This document shows positions 32,615 through 44,246 of a stretch of DNA of 64,000 nucleotides, one piece after another (the stretch's first letter is position 1; every line of letters starts with the position of its first letter). Made by a program: the position numbers and the translations under genes. The DNA is from Pegoplata infirma. Taxonomy: Eukaryota; Arthropoda; Insecta; Diptera; Anthomyiidae. Location of the stretch: assembly GCA_963921195.1 (NCBI GenBank), contig OY992536.1, positions 93,229,007 to 93,293,006 on the forward strand. The letters run 5' to 3'. Below the pieces are notes generated by a model. The model was not told the DNA's origin. It did no database searches and saw only the letters and a list, made by a program, of their open reading frames with translations.

Positions 32615-34690
32615 CAAATCCAGCTCAAACCACACAGCATTCGGATTTGTCACCTTCGATTTAAATAAAATTTGCCAAATATATTGCAAATGGATAGTGT
32701 TCCTAAAATCATTACCTTTCTGGCTCCAAAACCTTTCGGTTTTCGAAATATGGCGTCTTGAAAATTGGCAAAAACGTCAAATTTTCAATAAGGTGCACAT
32801 ACAAAGTCACCCATAACTTTAAAACTATAAAACCCACAATTACCAAATAGGTACCATTTGAAAGCTGAAAGGATTACCTTATAAGTGGCATGCACAATTT
32901 TTTCTTGTAACGAAAGGTCAAAGGTCATATTTCAAGGTCTAATGTTCAAAGACCTATATCTCAAAATCCGATATTTTTAAAATTCTCAAAAAAATATATG
33001 ATAACAATCAAGTCTTTCCCTACATTTGTATCAAAATTTCAGGGTGGACACTCATATGGTTCCAAAGTTACAGAGGAAAACGTGCTCGAAGTCAAGATTT
33101 TCTCTACGAGTTTATATTCAAAAGCTTACACACACGAAGCAGCATAGCATGCTAGCATGCTGCTAGCAGTAAACTAACAATGGGACGGACCTAAAAACCC
33201 ATTATTTATTAATATTTCGACCTCCTGAATTTGATTTCACTATCAAAACTGAATTTTATCGTAGGGTTTTCTTGTTTTCTTACAAGGAAAATCTTCAAAG
33301 TGAACATACGTAATTTCTTTGAAATTTTTGCCCATGAAAGACAACAAATATCTAACATCGACCTGTTTGAGCTTATTGGTATTAATTTAGTTTTAAAGGG
33401 TTAAACGGGAGTCAAAAATGACCGATTTTTAGTAATTTTAACTTTAAGGTACATTGATGCCACTTATATCAGATCCGTTTCATTTGAAAAAAAAATGTTG
33501 GCGTCTGTTTGAGACATTTTATGTGTTACATAATTGTTTTTGATAAAAATGTATAGTTTTTGTTAAACTATATAGTTTTTGTAAAACAAATTCATTGTTG
33601 GTACTATTTTCTATTTAAATTAAGCAATCACATGAATTTTTCATTGGCAGTTTTTCTTACAGGTCGGGTTTCATCCGAATTTAAAAAAAAAATATCTTTA
33701 TTAGTGTGTCCAAAATAAAATAAGGCAAAAATTCAAGGAAGTTCGAAACATTTAGTGTTTTTTCTAAACCATTTTTATGCTTGATTATATTCTTGTTTAT
33801 GAGCTTTATTCCGCTTTGAACATACGGTTACCCCACCCCATTCCTATTTCCCTACTATGGAAGAATATAGGTTTCGAATGAAACCGATCTGTTATATGTG
33901 GCATCAATAAACTTTAAAATAACTGAAAATGGGTAATTTTTAACCCCGTTTAACCTGAATTTAGGCCGACAAGCTCAGACTGGTTGATTTTAGATTTATT
34001 TTTTCTAGCTTGTGTATAAATTTTAAAGAAATCAGGTATGTTCACTTTCGAGGACTTTCCTTGTAAAAGAACAAGAAAACCCCTACAATATAACTCAAAA
34101 TACATAAAAAGTATTAAGCCTTGTTCTAGGCCCACACCTTTGTTTAAGACTATGTATATTGTTTTGTTTGTGCAATATTTTTTATATGAACTCGCAGAAA
34201 AAACCTTGCCTTCGAGCACGTTTTCTTCTGTAACTTTGGAACCATATGAGTGTCCACCCTGAAATTTTGATACAAATGTAAGGAAAGACTTGATTGTTAT
34301 CATATATTTTTTTGAGAATTTAAAAAACATTGGATTTTGAGATATAGGTCTTTGAACATTAGACATTGAAATATGACCTTTGACCTTTCATTACAAGAAA
34401 AAATTAAGGTAATCCTTTCAGCTTTCAAATGGTACCTATTTGGTAATTGTGGGTTTTATAGTTTTAAAGTTATTGGTGACTTTGTATATGCACCTTATTG
34501 AAAATTTGACGTTTTTGCCAATTTTCAAGACGCCATATTTCGAAAACTAAAAATTTTTGGAGCCTGTAAGGTAATCATTTTATGAAAACAACGCATGTGA
34601 AATATTTTTTGCGAATTTCATTAAAATCGGAGGTGACAAATCCGAAAATCACAGTTTTCTGTGCGGTTTGACATGGAATAACCTCCAATT
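32615..34690. mobile_element. foldback element, about 2.1 kb
   Basis: Outer arms 32615-33130 and 34190-34690 are highly similar inverted copies (for example CCTTTGACCTTTC and GGTACCATTTGAAAGCTGAAAGG with complements). Inner arms 33230-33480 and 33880-34090 also pair, sharing ACAAGGAAAATC-type and GGCATCAATAAAC-type blocks. It is flanked by 21-bp array sequence on both sides. Frames in the arms (138 and 74 codons) are by-products. Confidence 0.8.
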
Positions 34691-35334
34691 GTAATTCGAA
34701 GATTCTATTTGTAATTCAAAGATTCCATTTGTAATTCGAATATTCCAATTGTAATTTGTAATTCCAATTGTAATTCAATTGTAATTCGAAAAAGATCAAT
34801 TGTAATTCGAAAAATATCAATTGTAATTTGTAAAAGATCAATTGTAATTCGTAAAAGATCAATAGTAATTCGTAAAAGATCAATTGTAATTCAAAGATTT
34901 CATTTGTAATTCGTAAAAGATCAATTTTAATTCATAAAAGATCAGTTGTAATTCGAAAAAGATCAATTGAAATTCGAAAAAGATCAATTGAAATTCGTAA
35001 AAGATCAATTGTAATTCGTAAAAGATCAATTGTAATTCGAAAATTCCAATTGTAATTCGAAAAACATCGCCTGAATTTCAAATTGATATTTTACGAATTA
35101 CAATTGGAATCTTCGAATTACAATTGATCTTTTTCGAATTACAATTGATCTTTTTCGAATTACAAGTGATCTTTTACGAATTACAATTGATCTTTTTTTA
35201 ACTACAATTGATCTTTTACGAATTACAATTGATCTTTTACGAATAACAATTGATCTTTTTCGAATTACAATTGATCTTTTTCGAATTACAATTGATCTTT
35301 TACGAATTACAATAAATCTTTTACGAATTACAAT
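34690..35334. repeat. 21-bp tandem array, inverted at about 35085
   Basis: Units of TTGTAATTCGTAAAAGATCAA run forward to about 35080 and as the reverse complement from 35085 on. The 21-bp period makes a heptad (KRSIVIR) repeat in a chance minus-strand frame. The same array, inverted orientation, resumes at 42123-42420. Confidence 0.9.
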
Positions 35335-36099
35335 CAGGGTTGGCAACCGAAACGAATAACGGTATCGGTAACGGTATTGGTATTACATATTTTTTATATC
35401 GATAACGGTAAAGGTAACGGTATTTTCGATTATTTCGGTAACGGTGAACCGTTACCGAAACATCAATAGCGGTACGTACCGGTATTATAAATAAAATATT
35501 AACAAGTCACAAATTTGTTAAAAATGCGTAAAAAAATTTTTAAAAAAGCTAAAAAACTGTTAAATTCTGTACCTTTTCTACACTCTAATCAATTTTCATG
35601 TAAATTTACCCTGTTTATAGTAGGTAACTTGTCTCCTACTATAAACAGTGTACAAATACACGTTGTGTTTAAAGTGATAGACACAAAGTATGTAAACGTA
35701 CATATTCATGTGTCTACAAAATGTTTCGGAACAAAAAATGTTTCAATAAATTTTACGGTGTTTGTGTGTAAACTTAAATTTTAATTTAGTAAACTTAAAA
35801 TAAAAATGCCTGAAAATACAAGAAAATTATGTGCATATACATTGAAAATGCTTTTTATAAAACAACCCTAAATCTTTAAAATTCAAATATTAAAAAACAA
35901 GAAATTTATTTTTAAATGATGTTTTATTAAAAAATAAAAATATTAATAAAGACTTAAAACAAACTTAAAATTTCATAAAAACGCTAAAACTGCATAAAAA
36001 GTTTAGATTAAACAAATAAACAATTAAATTACCAATGTTGCTGAAAGAATTTTATCTTTTAACTAACGTTTGCTTAGATCTAACAACTTTTCCATAAAA

Positions 36100-38215
36100 A
36101 ATTTCCCTGAGTCCGAAAATTTTTCTATAGAAAAGTGTTTCATAATTCGAGAATTATGAAATTTAAACATTTTTTAATCTCAAAAATGTGTCAAATTTTG
36201 AGTATTTTTCTTTAGAAAAAGTTTTTCAAAATCTGAGAATTTTTCTATAGAAAAATTGTCTCAGAATCTGAGAATTTTTCTATATAAAAAAAAAAGTTTT
36301 AGAATCAGAGAATTTGTCGACAGAGAAAATGATTCAGATTCTAAGAATTTTTCTATAGACAAATTATAGGAGAATTTTCTCAGATTCTGAGACTTTTTTT
36401 ATATAGAAAAGTTCTCAGATTCTGAGACACTTTTTCCACAGAAAGTTCTCAGATTCTGAAACATTTTTTCTATAGAAAAACGTCTTTGATTCTGACACAT
36501 TTTTCTATAAAAAAATTCTGGTATTCTGATACATTTTTTCTACAGAAAAATTCTCAAATTTTGAGACTTTTTTTTATAGAAACATTTTTTCTATAGAGGA
36601 ATTCTCCGATTCTGAGACAATTTTTCTATAGAAAAATTCTCAAATTTTGAAAAAATGTCTCGGAATTTGAGACAAAATATCTCAGAATTTTTTACGGAAA
36701 AAATGTCTAAGAATCTGAAAATTTTTCTGTAGAAAAAATTTCTAAGAATCTGAGAATTTTTGTAAAGAAAAATGTCTCAGAATCTGAGAATTTTTCTATA
36801 GAAAAAATGCCTCAGAATCTGAGAATTTTCCTATAGAAGAAATGTCTCAGAATCTGAGAATTTTTCTATAGAAAAAATGTCTCAGAATCTGAGAATTTTT
36901 CTGTAGAAAAAATGTCTCAGAATTTGAAAATTTTTCTGTAGAAAAAATTTCTAAGAATATCAGAATTTTTGTAATGAAAAATGTCTCAGAACCTGAGAAT
37001 TTTTCTATAGAAAAAATGTCTCAGAACCTGAGAATTTTTCTATAGAAAAAATGTCTCAGAACCTGAGAATTTTTCTATAGAAAAAATGTCTCAGAATCTG
37101 AGAATTTTTCTATAGACAAAATGTCTCAGAATCTGAGAATTTTTCTATAGAAAAAATGACTCAGAATCTGAGAATTTTTCTATAGAAAAAATGTCTTAGA
37201 ATCTGAAAATTTTTCTATAGAAAAGATGTCTCAGAATCTGAGAATTTTGTATAGAAAAGATGTCTCAGAATCTGAGAATTTTTCTATAGAAAAAACGTCT
37301 CAGAATCACAGAATTTTTCTATAGAAAAAATGTCTCAGAATCTGAGAATTTTTCTATAGAAAAAATGACTCAGAATCTGAGAATTTTTCTATAGAAAAAA
37401 TGTCTCAGAATCTGAGAAAAAATGTCTCAGAATCTGAGAATTTTTCTATAGAAAAAATGTCTCTGAATCTGAGAATTTTTCTATAGAAAAAATGTCTCAG
37501 AATCTGAGAATTTTTCTATAGAAAAAATTTCTCAGAATCTGAGAATTTTTCTATAGAAAAAATGTCTCAGAATCTGAGAATTTTTCTATAGAAAAAATGT
37601 CTCAGAATCTGAGAATTTTTCTATAGAAAAAATGTCTCAGAATCTGAGAATTTTTCTATAGAAAAAATGTCTCAGAATCTGAGAATTTTTCTATAGAAAA
37701 AATGTCTCTGAATCTGAGAATTTTTCTATAGAAAAAATGACTCAGAATCTGAGAATTTTTCTATAGAAAAAATGTCTCAGAATCTGAGAAAAAATGTCTC
37801 AGAATCTGAGAATTTTTCTATAGAAAAAAGGTCTCTGAATCTGAGAATTTTTCTATAGAAAAAATGTCTCAGAATCTGAGAATTTTTCTATAGAAAAAAT
37901 GTCTCAGAATCTAAGATTTTTTTTATAGAAAAAATGTCTCAGAATCTGAGAATTTTTCTATAGAAAAAATGTCTCAGAATCTGATAATTTTTCTATAGAA
38001 AAAATGTCTCAGATTCTGAGAATTTTTCTATAGAAAAAATTTCTCAGAATCTGAGAATTTTTCTATAGAAAAAATTTCTCAGAATCTGAGAATTTTTCTA
38101 TAGAAAAAATTTCTCAGAATCTGAGAATTTTTCTATAGAAAAAATTTCTCAGAATCTGAGAATTTTTCTATAGAAAAAATGTCTCAGAATCTGAGAATTT
38201 TTCTATAGAAAAATT
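36100..38215. repeat. 35-bp satellite array, highly homogeneous
   Basis: The unit is TCTCAGAATCTGAGA, AT, TTTTTCTATAGAAAAA, ATG-like (35 bp), in about 45-55 copies, with many identical units from 36760 to 38210. Both halves of the unit are palindromes, so the two strands read almost the same. At about 36370-36640 the units run in the opposite orientation. A 20-bp short unit (GAGAAAAAATGTCTCAGAATCT phase jump) occurs twice (near 37415 and 37790) in a duplicated larger block. Confidence 0.95.
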
Positions 38216-38624
38216 GTCAAGGAAAAAAATTAGATAAAATTAAATGGCGATATGAAACCGTTTACCGGATTTTAAATTTTTTTAGATATTCGAATTCAGC
38301 GCATCAAAATAAATATGACGTATCGCAGGACTTTTTTAAAATCTTCAAAAATCTAAAGCTTATTGCGCCTGGATTAACTATTGATCGGGTTCACATTTCT
38401 ACGACAAAAGTTTACAATAAAATTTTGACTGGATCCTACAGAAAATCAAAAGTGCCATGGTCTACCATTTGTTGGCTGTGTTTTCCCCAATTTCTATAAA
38501 CAACATGAAAAATAAATCAGATTTAGAATTTAGATAAAAATATTTGTGAAAAAAATTTACCATTTTCGAGGGATACCAATTTTTGTTAAAAGCATTGCAC
38601 CAGTTTTATCTCTTTTTTATGGAA
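38216..38624. other. spacer after the satellite
   Basis: Less AT-rich sequence including AGCTTATTGCGCCTGGATTAAC; no gene or repeat recognised. Confidence 0.3.
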
Positions 38625-39801
38625 CCCAGTAAAAACTTGGTAATAAGTCCCCATTACCGCCTGCATTCTATGTAATGAGGACTCGTTACCTGCTCGATTA
38701 CTTCCTGTTAACAAATAATGAGTTACCGATAACCTCATACAGAACCGGTTACATTTTATTAACAAACAATGAGTTACCAATAACCTCATACAGGACCGGT
38801 TACTTCTTGTTAACAAATAATGAGTAACCGATAACCTCATACAGAACCGGTTACTGGTAAATACGATTTAAAATATTTGATAAGTTTTCCAGAAATTTTT
38901 TTTTATTGAAGTTTTCTGGATATTGAAGTTTTCTGGATTTTAATTGGCTTTTTCTAAATTGTAATTGTTTTTCTAGAAATTTTGGGGCGCTTTCCAAATT
39001 TTAATTTAACTTATTTGTTTGCCTTGTTGGTAAAACCCGTTAAAGGTAAAAAACCATCACAGACAGTATTTCCCTTAAAAACTTACTCTTATATAGACTA
39101 AAACTTAAGATGGTGTTTAATGCGGTTTCCATGGTCTGAGCAGCAGTCGCTTCTGTATATTTGTTATTGTTCCTGCCCTAAGCAGCCAAATGTCCCTTTC
39201 TACAATGTTCCAAGATATATTTTCGGTCCTTTTATTATTTGAATTTTACAATCAAACATTTGGAGGGATAGATATCAACGTAAATATTGGTTCCGTTGGC
39301 TTTTCTTTCATTTAGATTGTAGAAATTTTCCCGCTTGGTTGCTCTTGAAATAACCGCGTTTAACATGAACTTTATCATCCTGACGAATAGGCATGAAGCG
39401 AACATTTTACTTTTGACACAATTCCTTGTTGAGGGAAGACGGCCAACTTTTAGGACTAATGTATGCTGCTATTTGGTAGCATTTTTATAAGGAGTGGGCA
39501 ACGAGTTATTTTTGGGCTACTGGTAGCTACTTATTTTTAGGACTAATGTATGCTGTTATTTGGTAGCATTTTTGTAAGGAGTGGGTAACGAGTTATTTTT
39601 GGGCTACTAGTAGCTCATTATTTGTGGTACTAATGTATGTAGTTTTTCAGTAGCATTCTCGTAAGCGAGTGGGTATGCGGTCATTACTCCAATGACATCG
39701 CCATGTTAAAATAACGAGTGTTTCACCAACATAGTAACTAGCTACCACCATCAATTTTAAGGCGAAAACCTCATTACTTGGTAATAGAAGTTTTTACTGG
39801 G
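38625..39801. mobile_element. CCCAGTAAAAAC TIR element with two minisatellites
   Basis: Ends CCCAGTAAAAACTTGGTAAT and complement. Inside, a 54-bp unit containing GAGTTACCGATAACCTCA is repeated three times (38690-38860), and an 87-bp unit containing CTAATGTATGCTG and GGTAGCATTTTT is repeated about 2.7 times (39456-39720). TTACC/GGTAA words mark both arms. Confidence 0.7.
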
Positions 39802-40179
39802 AACTCCAAAAACCTCCAGAATTTCATTGGTTTTTTAATATTTTGTCCGTTTTTATTCGTCTTTATGTTATTTTTAAAATTATTTGATATTTTGTTTTTT
39901 ATTTTAATAAAAGTTTTGACAATTTCCATAATACTATGTTAAATTATGTACGATTACATATTTTGTGTCTGAAATAAATTTTACATAGAAAAATTGTATA
40001 TTTAAAGTGAAACTGCTTATTATTTTATAAACATGTTTCACAACACACAATGTACTACACTTTGTGTGTATCTTTTACAAATAAAACACAACGTGTTTAC
40101 ATTTGCGCATTTTCTGTAAATATACATGAAAATTTACTATCTTGATAATAGTAAAGTTACATGCATTTTTTAGAGTGTA

Positions 40180-40566
40180 TACATAATTATATTTGTACTA
40201 GTATTAACACAGAATTGAATTAAAACATTCACGCAATATTGAAATTCAACAAATACGAACTCATGTTCATAGAGACACCTTTGTCCAACAAGCCATATGA
40301 GAAATCTGCATTTTAAGCCATTTGAAAACTCTGCTGATTATAGCTGACGCGGTTTGCTAAATTTCTGTCTGGATAATCCAGGTAGAATCTGCTGAAAAAA
40401 CCGTCAAGACAGCAGACAAATCTGCTGATTTTAATAGAGAAATCTGCTGATTTCAAATAAAAAGCCTGAACTGTTTATTTGAAATCAGCTGATTTCTATG
40501 TTAAAATGATCAAAATTGTTTGTCCTGTTGTTAAAATCGGCAGGGATAAAAAAACTTGGCAAGGAT
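40180..40566. other. spacer with AATCTGCTGATTT repeats
   Basis: Several short direct and inverted AATCTGCTGATTT words (40320-40500). No gene. Confidence 0.4.
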
Positions 40567-41383
40567 CCCAGGCAGAAACTGCCAACCGTTCCAAAGAAAA
40601 AGTCTCGGCAAAGTACTTTATTTTTTGTGTAGAAGCAAGCGCTTTGCCAATGTTTTTCTTTTTAAATCCGTTCAAAGTATAATTTTTTTTTTTAAATTTA
40701 TTAATTTTAGTAACAATTGGAATATTTTTTATTTCCCTGCAGGATAAAAGGTCGGTCCTTAATAGTTCTCGTGATATGTCACTTAGACACAATACCTATA
40801 TATTACAAACTTGACACCTTTTATATAAAAACACCTGTTTCTTTCGTGAGGAAGTGTCTTATACTCCGGATACATCACAAGTGAAATGTCACTGGGCCTA
40901 TCACTTTGGAACACTACCCGATTCGGTTCAATACACCACTTTTTTCGGGACTTTTTCAAAAATTTTCCTAGAAGCATTTTTAATAAATTTTTTATTCCAA
41001 AACGCAAAGAAAACTACAAACAATTTTTTTCCAAGACTTAGAAAATATTTCAAAGTTTGTCCAAAATTTGTGTATCCTAATAAATTAGTCAATACATTTT
41101 TTATCCTAATTTAATACATATCCTTATTCAAATAAACACCAAAAAAGTTATGTCTTATACAATTTTCATACGTCCCATTTTTTTTTCTAAAAGTGCTATA
41201 ATAGACCATATTTTTCGTTTTTAAAGCGCTTTCAAGGCGCTTTAAAATAGCAACGGCATACCGTTTACCGTGGATATCATTTTGGACGCTGGGGGAGTAC
41301 TAAACTCTGATGCTTTCCCAGCACACAAGCGACCATAAAAGGTACTTTGCCAGCGCTTTCCCGTTCGTATTTTTCTGCCTGGG
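40567..41383. mobile_element. CCCAGGCAGAAA TIR element, 817 bp
   Basis: Ends CCCAGGCAGAAA and complement, with CCAACCGTTCCAAAG-type and CTTTGCC-type words near both ends. AT flanks each side. The first 350 bp recur inverted at 43255-43655. Frames on both strands are chance. Confidence 0.7.
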
Positions 41384-41994
41384 ATGTTACAGAGGATTTT
41401 TTTTAAGGGAGTGGGTGGGCGGTATCGGAGGGACACCTTTCCTCTCGCCATAGATGTAAAGAAATTAATTTTATTTATATTTACGCATAAATAATACAAA
41501 TTTATCAATATTTAATTTAATTTGCTTTAATTTGCCAAGCCCCCAAAAGGTTCGGACCGAAAAAAAATCGCATTTTCGCAAAAAAATATTTAATTTTCTA
41601 AACAATTAGACAAAAAAATTAAATAAAATATGTTTTCTGGGGCTTTGTACGTTTTTCAGGGGGGAACTTTTTTCAACTGTTCCGATTTTCCCATTTCGGA
41701 TCTTAACCAGCCTATGACCATAAGACGTATTCGTACCAGAAGAGTAGCACGTTTATTGTGGATCGTATCGTGTCTTCTACAGACGGAAAGACGAACATCG
41801 CATACAATCGATCACTGATCAATAATACTATTAAATGTAATCATTGGTTGGATTGGCAATTAATAAAAATTTGTTTTTTTATTTTAAGTATATTAAAAAT
41901 ATTTTATTATGTTTTTAATCCACAAAAAATTAAAATAAGTAATATTAATGCAACCGAAACAAAACCGTTATAATAATGGTAAAAATCCGAATAA
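41384..41994. other. hAT interior spacer
   Basis: No features beyond A/T-rich sequence; the GGTAACGG words start at about 41995. Confidence 0.3.
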
Positions 41995-42122
41995 AGGTAA
42001 CGATTTTTTATCGGTAACGGTATTTAAAATTTTTTATTTCGGTATTGGTAACGGTAACGGTAGTCAATATTAAAGGGTTTTAATCGGTAACGGTATTGAA
42101 AGGGTAACGGTAGCCAACACTG

Positions 42123-42426
42123 ATTACAATTGATCTTTTTCGAATTAAAATTGATCTTTTTCGAATTACAATTGTTCTTTTTCGAATTACAAATCATGTT
42201 TTACGAATTACAATTGATATTTTACGAATTACAATTGATCTTTTACGAATTACAATTGATCTTTTACGAATTACAATTGGAATCTACGAATTACAATTGG
42301 AATCTTCGATTTACAATTGGAGTATTCGAATTACAAATGGAATCTTCGAATTACAAATGGAATCTTCGAATTACAAATAGAATCTTCGAAATACAATTGA
42401 TCTTTTACGAATTACATTTGTAAATG
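42123..42426. repeat. 21-bp tandem array (right end)
   Basis: Complementary-strand units CGAATTACAATTGATCTTTT, changing towards the end to CTTCGAATTACAAATGGAAT. A chance frame reads as a heptad repeat (FYELQLI). Confidence 0.9.
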
Positions 42427-42434
42427 GTGTAGAC

Positions 42435-42758
42435 CAATGGTTCCCAACCTTTTTTGCGCCATGCCCCACTTTTAAGTTAAAAAATCTATAATGTCCCCCC
42501 TACACCCACGAAAAATTGGTTAATTTTTTAAATTTGTTTTAAAATTCAAAATTTACTCGTGATAAAGCAAACTTTTTGTTAAAATCATCGTTTAAACAAA
42601 GTTTTTAAAAAAGTTTTAAACAATCAACTAAAAAATTTAACTAAAATAATATTTTTTTAGTTTAATTAACAAAAAAAATCTTAACAATTTGCTCGTTTCC
42701 CCCCTGAAGCATTCAAATTGTCCCCAGTGGGGCGAGAATCAAAGGTTGGGAACCATTG
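42435..42758. mobile_element. hAT MITE (CAATGGTTCCCAACCTT ends), 324 bp
   Basis: Sister of 11639-11977. Perfect 8-bp duplication GTGTAGAC (42427-42434 and 42759-42766). It inserted across the very end of the 32519-42429 element: the duplication includes that element's last three bases, its TA and flank. Confidence 0.9.
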
Positions 42759-42969
42759 GTGTAGACGATATTCCTGTTAGTTCGGGAGTTATCGAAATTT
42801 TCCCGAAGGTCCACATTGTTTCATAAGTAAACGACGAAATTTTTAAACACTGATATGGCCGATAAGCCGAGACACCCTAACCTTAAAATCGTCTCCTTTA
42901 TATATATTTTAAGTTTGAGGCAAATCCGATCATTAGAGTTGAGATACTTCCCTTGTAAGTTTTTCAAAC

Positions 42970-43245
42970 CTATTCCTATTGAAAAGTCTGAGAATCTAAG
43001 AAATTTTTCTTAAAACAAGTTCTTTGACATCTTTTCTAAAGAAAAAGCCTCAGCTTCTAAGACATTTTTCCTATGGAGAAAGTCTCAAAGTCTGAACCTC
43101 AATAATTTTCAGAATCTAAGATTCCTAACACTCTTCTAAGTCATTTGTCCTTAAGAAAAAATCTCAATCTTTTTTTGATTCTGAGTAATTTTTCTTATAG
43201 AAAAAGTCTCAGATTCTAGAACATTTTTTCTATACACTAAAAAAA
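42970..43245. repeat. decayed 35-bp satellite relic
   Basis: Spaced AAAAGTCTCAG/TTCTATAG-like words without clean period, related to the 36100 array. Confidence 0.6.
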
Positions 43246-43254
43246 AAAATTTGT

Positions 43255-43672
43255 AAAACGACAAGAAAAGTTTGTAACTGTTCCAAAGGGATAGGCCCAG
43301 TGACATTTCACATGTGATGTATCCGGAGTTTTAGACACTTCCTCAAGAAAGAAACAGGTGTTTTTATATAAAAGGTGTCAAGTTTGTAATATGTAGGTCA
43401 TTGTGTCTAAGTGACATATCACGAGAACTATCAAGGACTGGCCACTTATCCTGCAGGAAAATAAAAAATATTCCAATTCTTACGAAAATAAATAAATTTT
43501 AATAAAAAATTTATACTTTGAACGGATTTAAATAGAAAAACAGTGGCAAAGCGCTTGAAAAGCACTTTTTCGAATTCCTACTACCTTCTAAACAAAAAAT
43601 AAAGTGCTTTGCCGAGACTTTTTCTTTGGAACGGTTGGCAGTTTCTGCCTGGGCAGTTATGACTACTATTTT
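43255..43672. mobile_element. inverted partial copy of the 40567 element
   Basis: The complement matches 40567-40920 closely, including GGCCCAGTGACATTTCAC, TCCTGCAGG and GCCAACCGTTCCAAAG. It ends TTTCTGCCTGGG at 43657 and lacks the other end. Confidence 0.75.
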
Positions 43673-44246
43673 CCAGTATTGGGGAATAACAATTTTCAAA
43701 ATTAAATAACTTTTTTACAAAATTTTTTAAACCCGGCAAATCGTATCACTAATAATGAGAAATAGTAGATAAGGGTGGTCAAGGGTAGTTAACATGTAAA
43801 TCAGCCTTATAAATAAATATTTGTATAATTTTTTATGACCACGCCGACAAAAAGAGGGGACGACAAACAAAAACAATAACATTTATCGCAGATATTTTAT
43901 TTTTATTTTTTTAATTATCCAAAACGCCAAAATTTTGGTGGAAATTTGCCAAAAATTCAAAATGTTGATCGAAGGGCGCCACGGGTTAAATAATCAGATT
44001 TGGCTCAAATTAAGTTTAAATGAAAGATTGTCTCAAGCTCTATCAAAGGGTCAAAGGAAGTTTTGAGACTTTTTTTAAAAAATTTCTTAAACCCTTCATT
44101 TTTTGAAAATTTTACATTGCGATATCTCGAAAGCCGTAAGACCGATGTTAAAAATTTTTTGATATTAGTGTTCAGAGCATCATAGGCGGAGAAAGGGGGG
44201 AGGGGCCAGATTCGATTTAGCCACCCCAGACATTTTTCCATTTAGC
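43673..44246. other. spacer, possible hAT flank
   Basis: A GTTGATCGAAGGGCGCCACGGGT motif at about 43960 recurs at about 49672. Near 44185 a GGCGGAGAAAGGGGGGAGG tract and a CACCCCAGACA word precede the next insertion. No gene. Confidence 0.35.

Larger units (their letters stand above)
35581..40177. mobile_element. TA-flanked TIR element enclosing the 35-bp satellite
   Basis: Ends CACTCTAATCAATTTTC and (complement) CACTCTAAAAAATGCATG, flanked by TA (35579-35580 and 40178-40179). The inner parts of the arms match too: ACACGTTGTGTTT and ACACAAAGT occur in order in 35660-35700 and inverted in 40040-40100. The 4.6-kb content is satellite plus a MITE. No transposase. Confidence 0.65.
35335..42122. 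mobile_element. hAT-like element with GGTAACGG subterminal arrays
   Basis: Ends CAGGGTTGGCAACCG and (complement) CAGTGTTGGCTACCG with a perfect 8-bp duplication ATTACAAT (35327-35334 and 42123-42130). GGTAACGGTATT words are reiterated at 35345-35490 and 41995-42110. No transposase; the 6.8 kb interior is filled by other elements and a satellite. Confidence 0.8.
32519..42429. mobile_element. TA-flanked element with 21-bp subterminal arrays
   Basis: Ends CACTATTTACAGATGTAA and (complement) CACCATTTACAAATGTAA, flanked by TA (32517-32518 and 42430-42431); the empty site is visible at 51655. The 21-bp unit GTAATTCGTAAAAGATCAATT is repeated near both ends and in the middle. Nested inside are a 2-kb foldback, a hAT (35335-42122) and all it contains. 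Another copy starts at 63929. Confidence 0.75.
32270..42955. mobile_element. CAAGGGAAG-ended element (M family), split by 9.9-kb nest
   Basis: 32270-32518 and 42767-42955 are the two parts of one element. Joined, they match a second copy at 51590-51844 across the break (GCTCTAGACGATATTCC there). The right end GAGATACTTCCCTTG followed by TAA resembles the CAAGGGAAG ends of the PIF-like MITEs. GTGTCTCGGYTTATCGGCC occurs inverted on the two sides. The left end is truncated or not recognised. Confidence 0.6.

Noticed and set aside
33950..34366. 138-codon minus-strand frame
   Set aside because: Lies across the arms of the 32615-34690 foldback; no similarity.
35098..35346. Heptad-repeat protein (KRSIVIR)
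   Set aside because: Direct result of the 21-bp tandem repeat.
36100..38215. CRISPR-like array
   Set aside because: No unique spacers; the whole 35-bp unit is repeated, in a eukaryotic context.
38586..38840. 18-residue repeat protein
   Set aside because: A by-product of the 54-bp minisatellite within a TIR element.
42130..42423. Heptad-repeat protein (FYELQLI)
   Set aside because: Same 21-bp array on the other side; 21 is divisible by three, so frames stay open.
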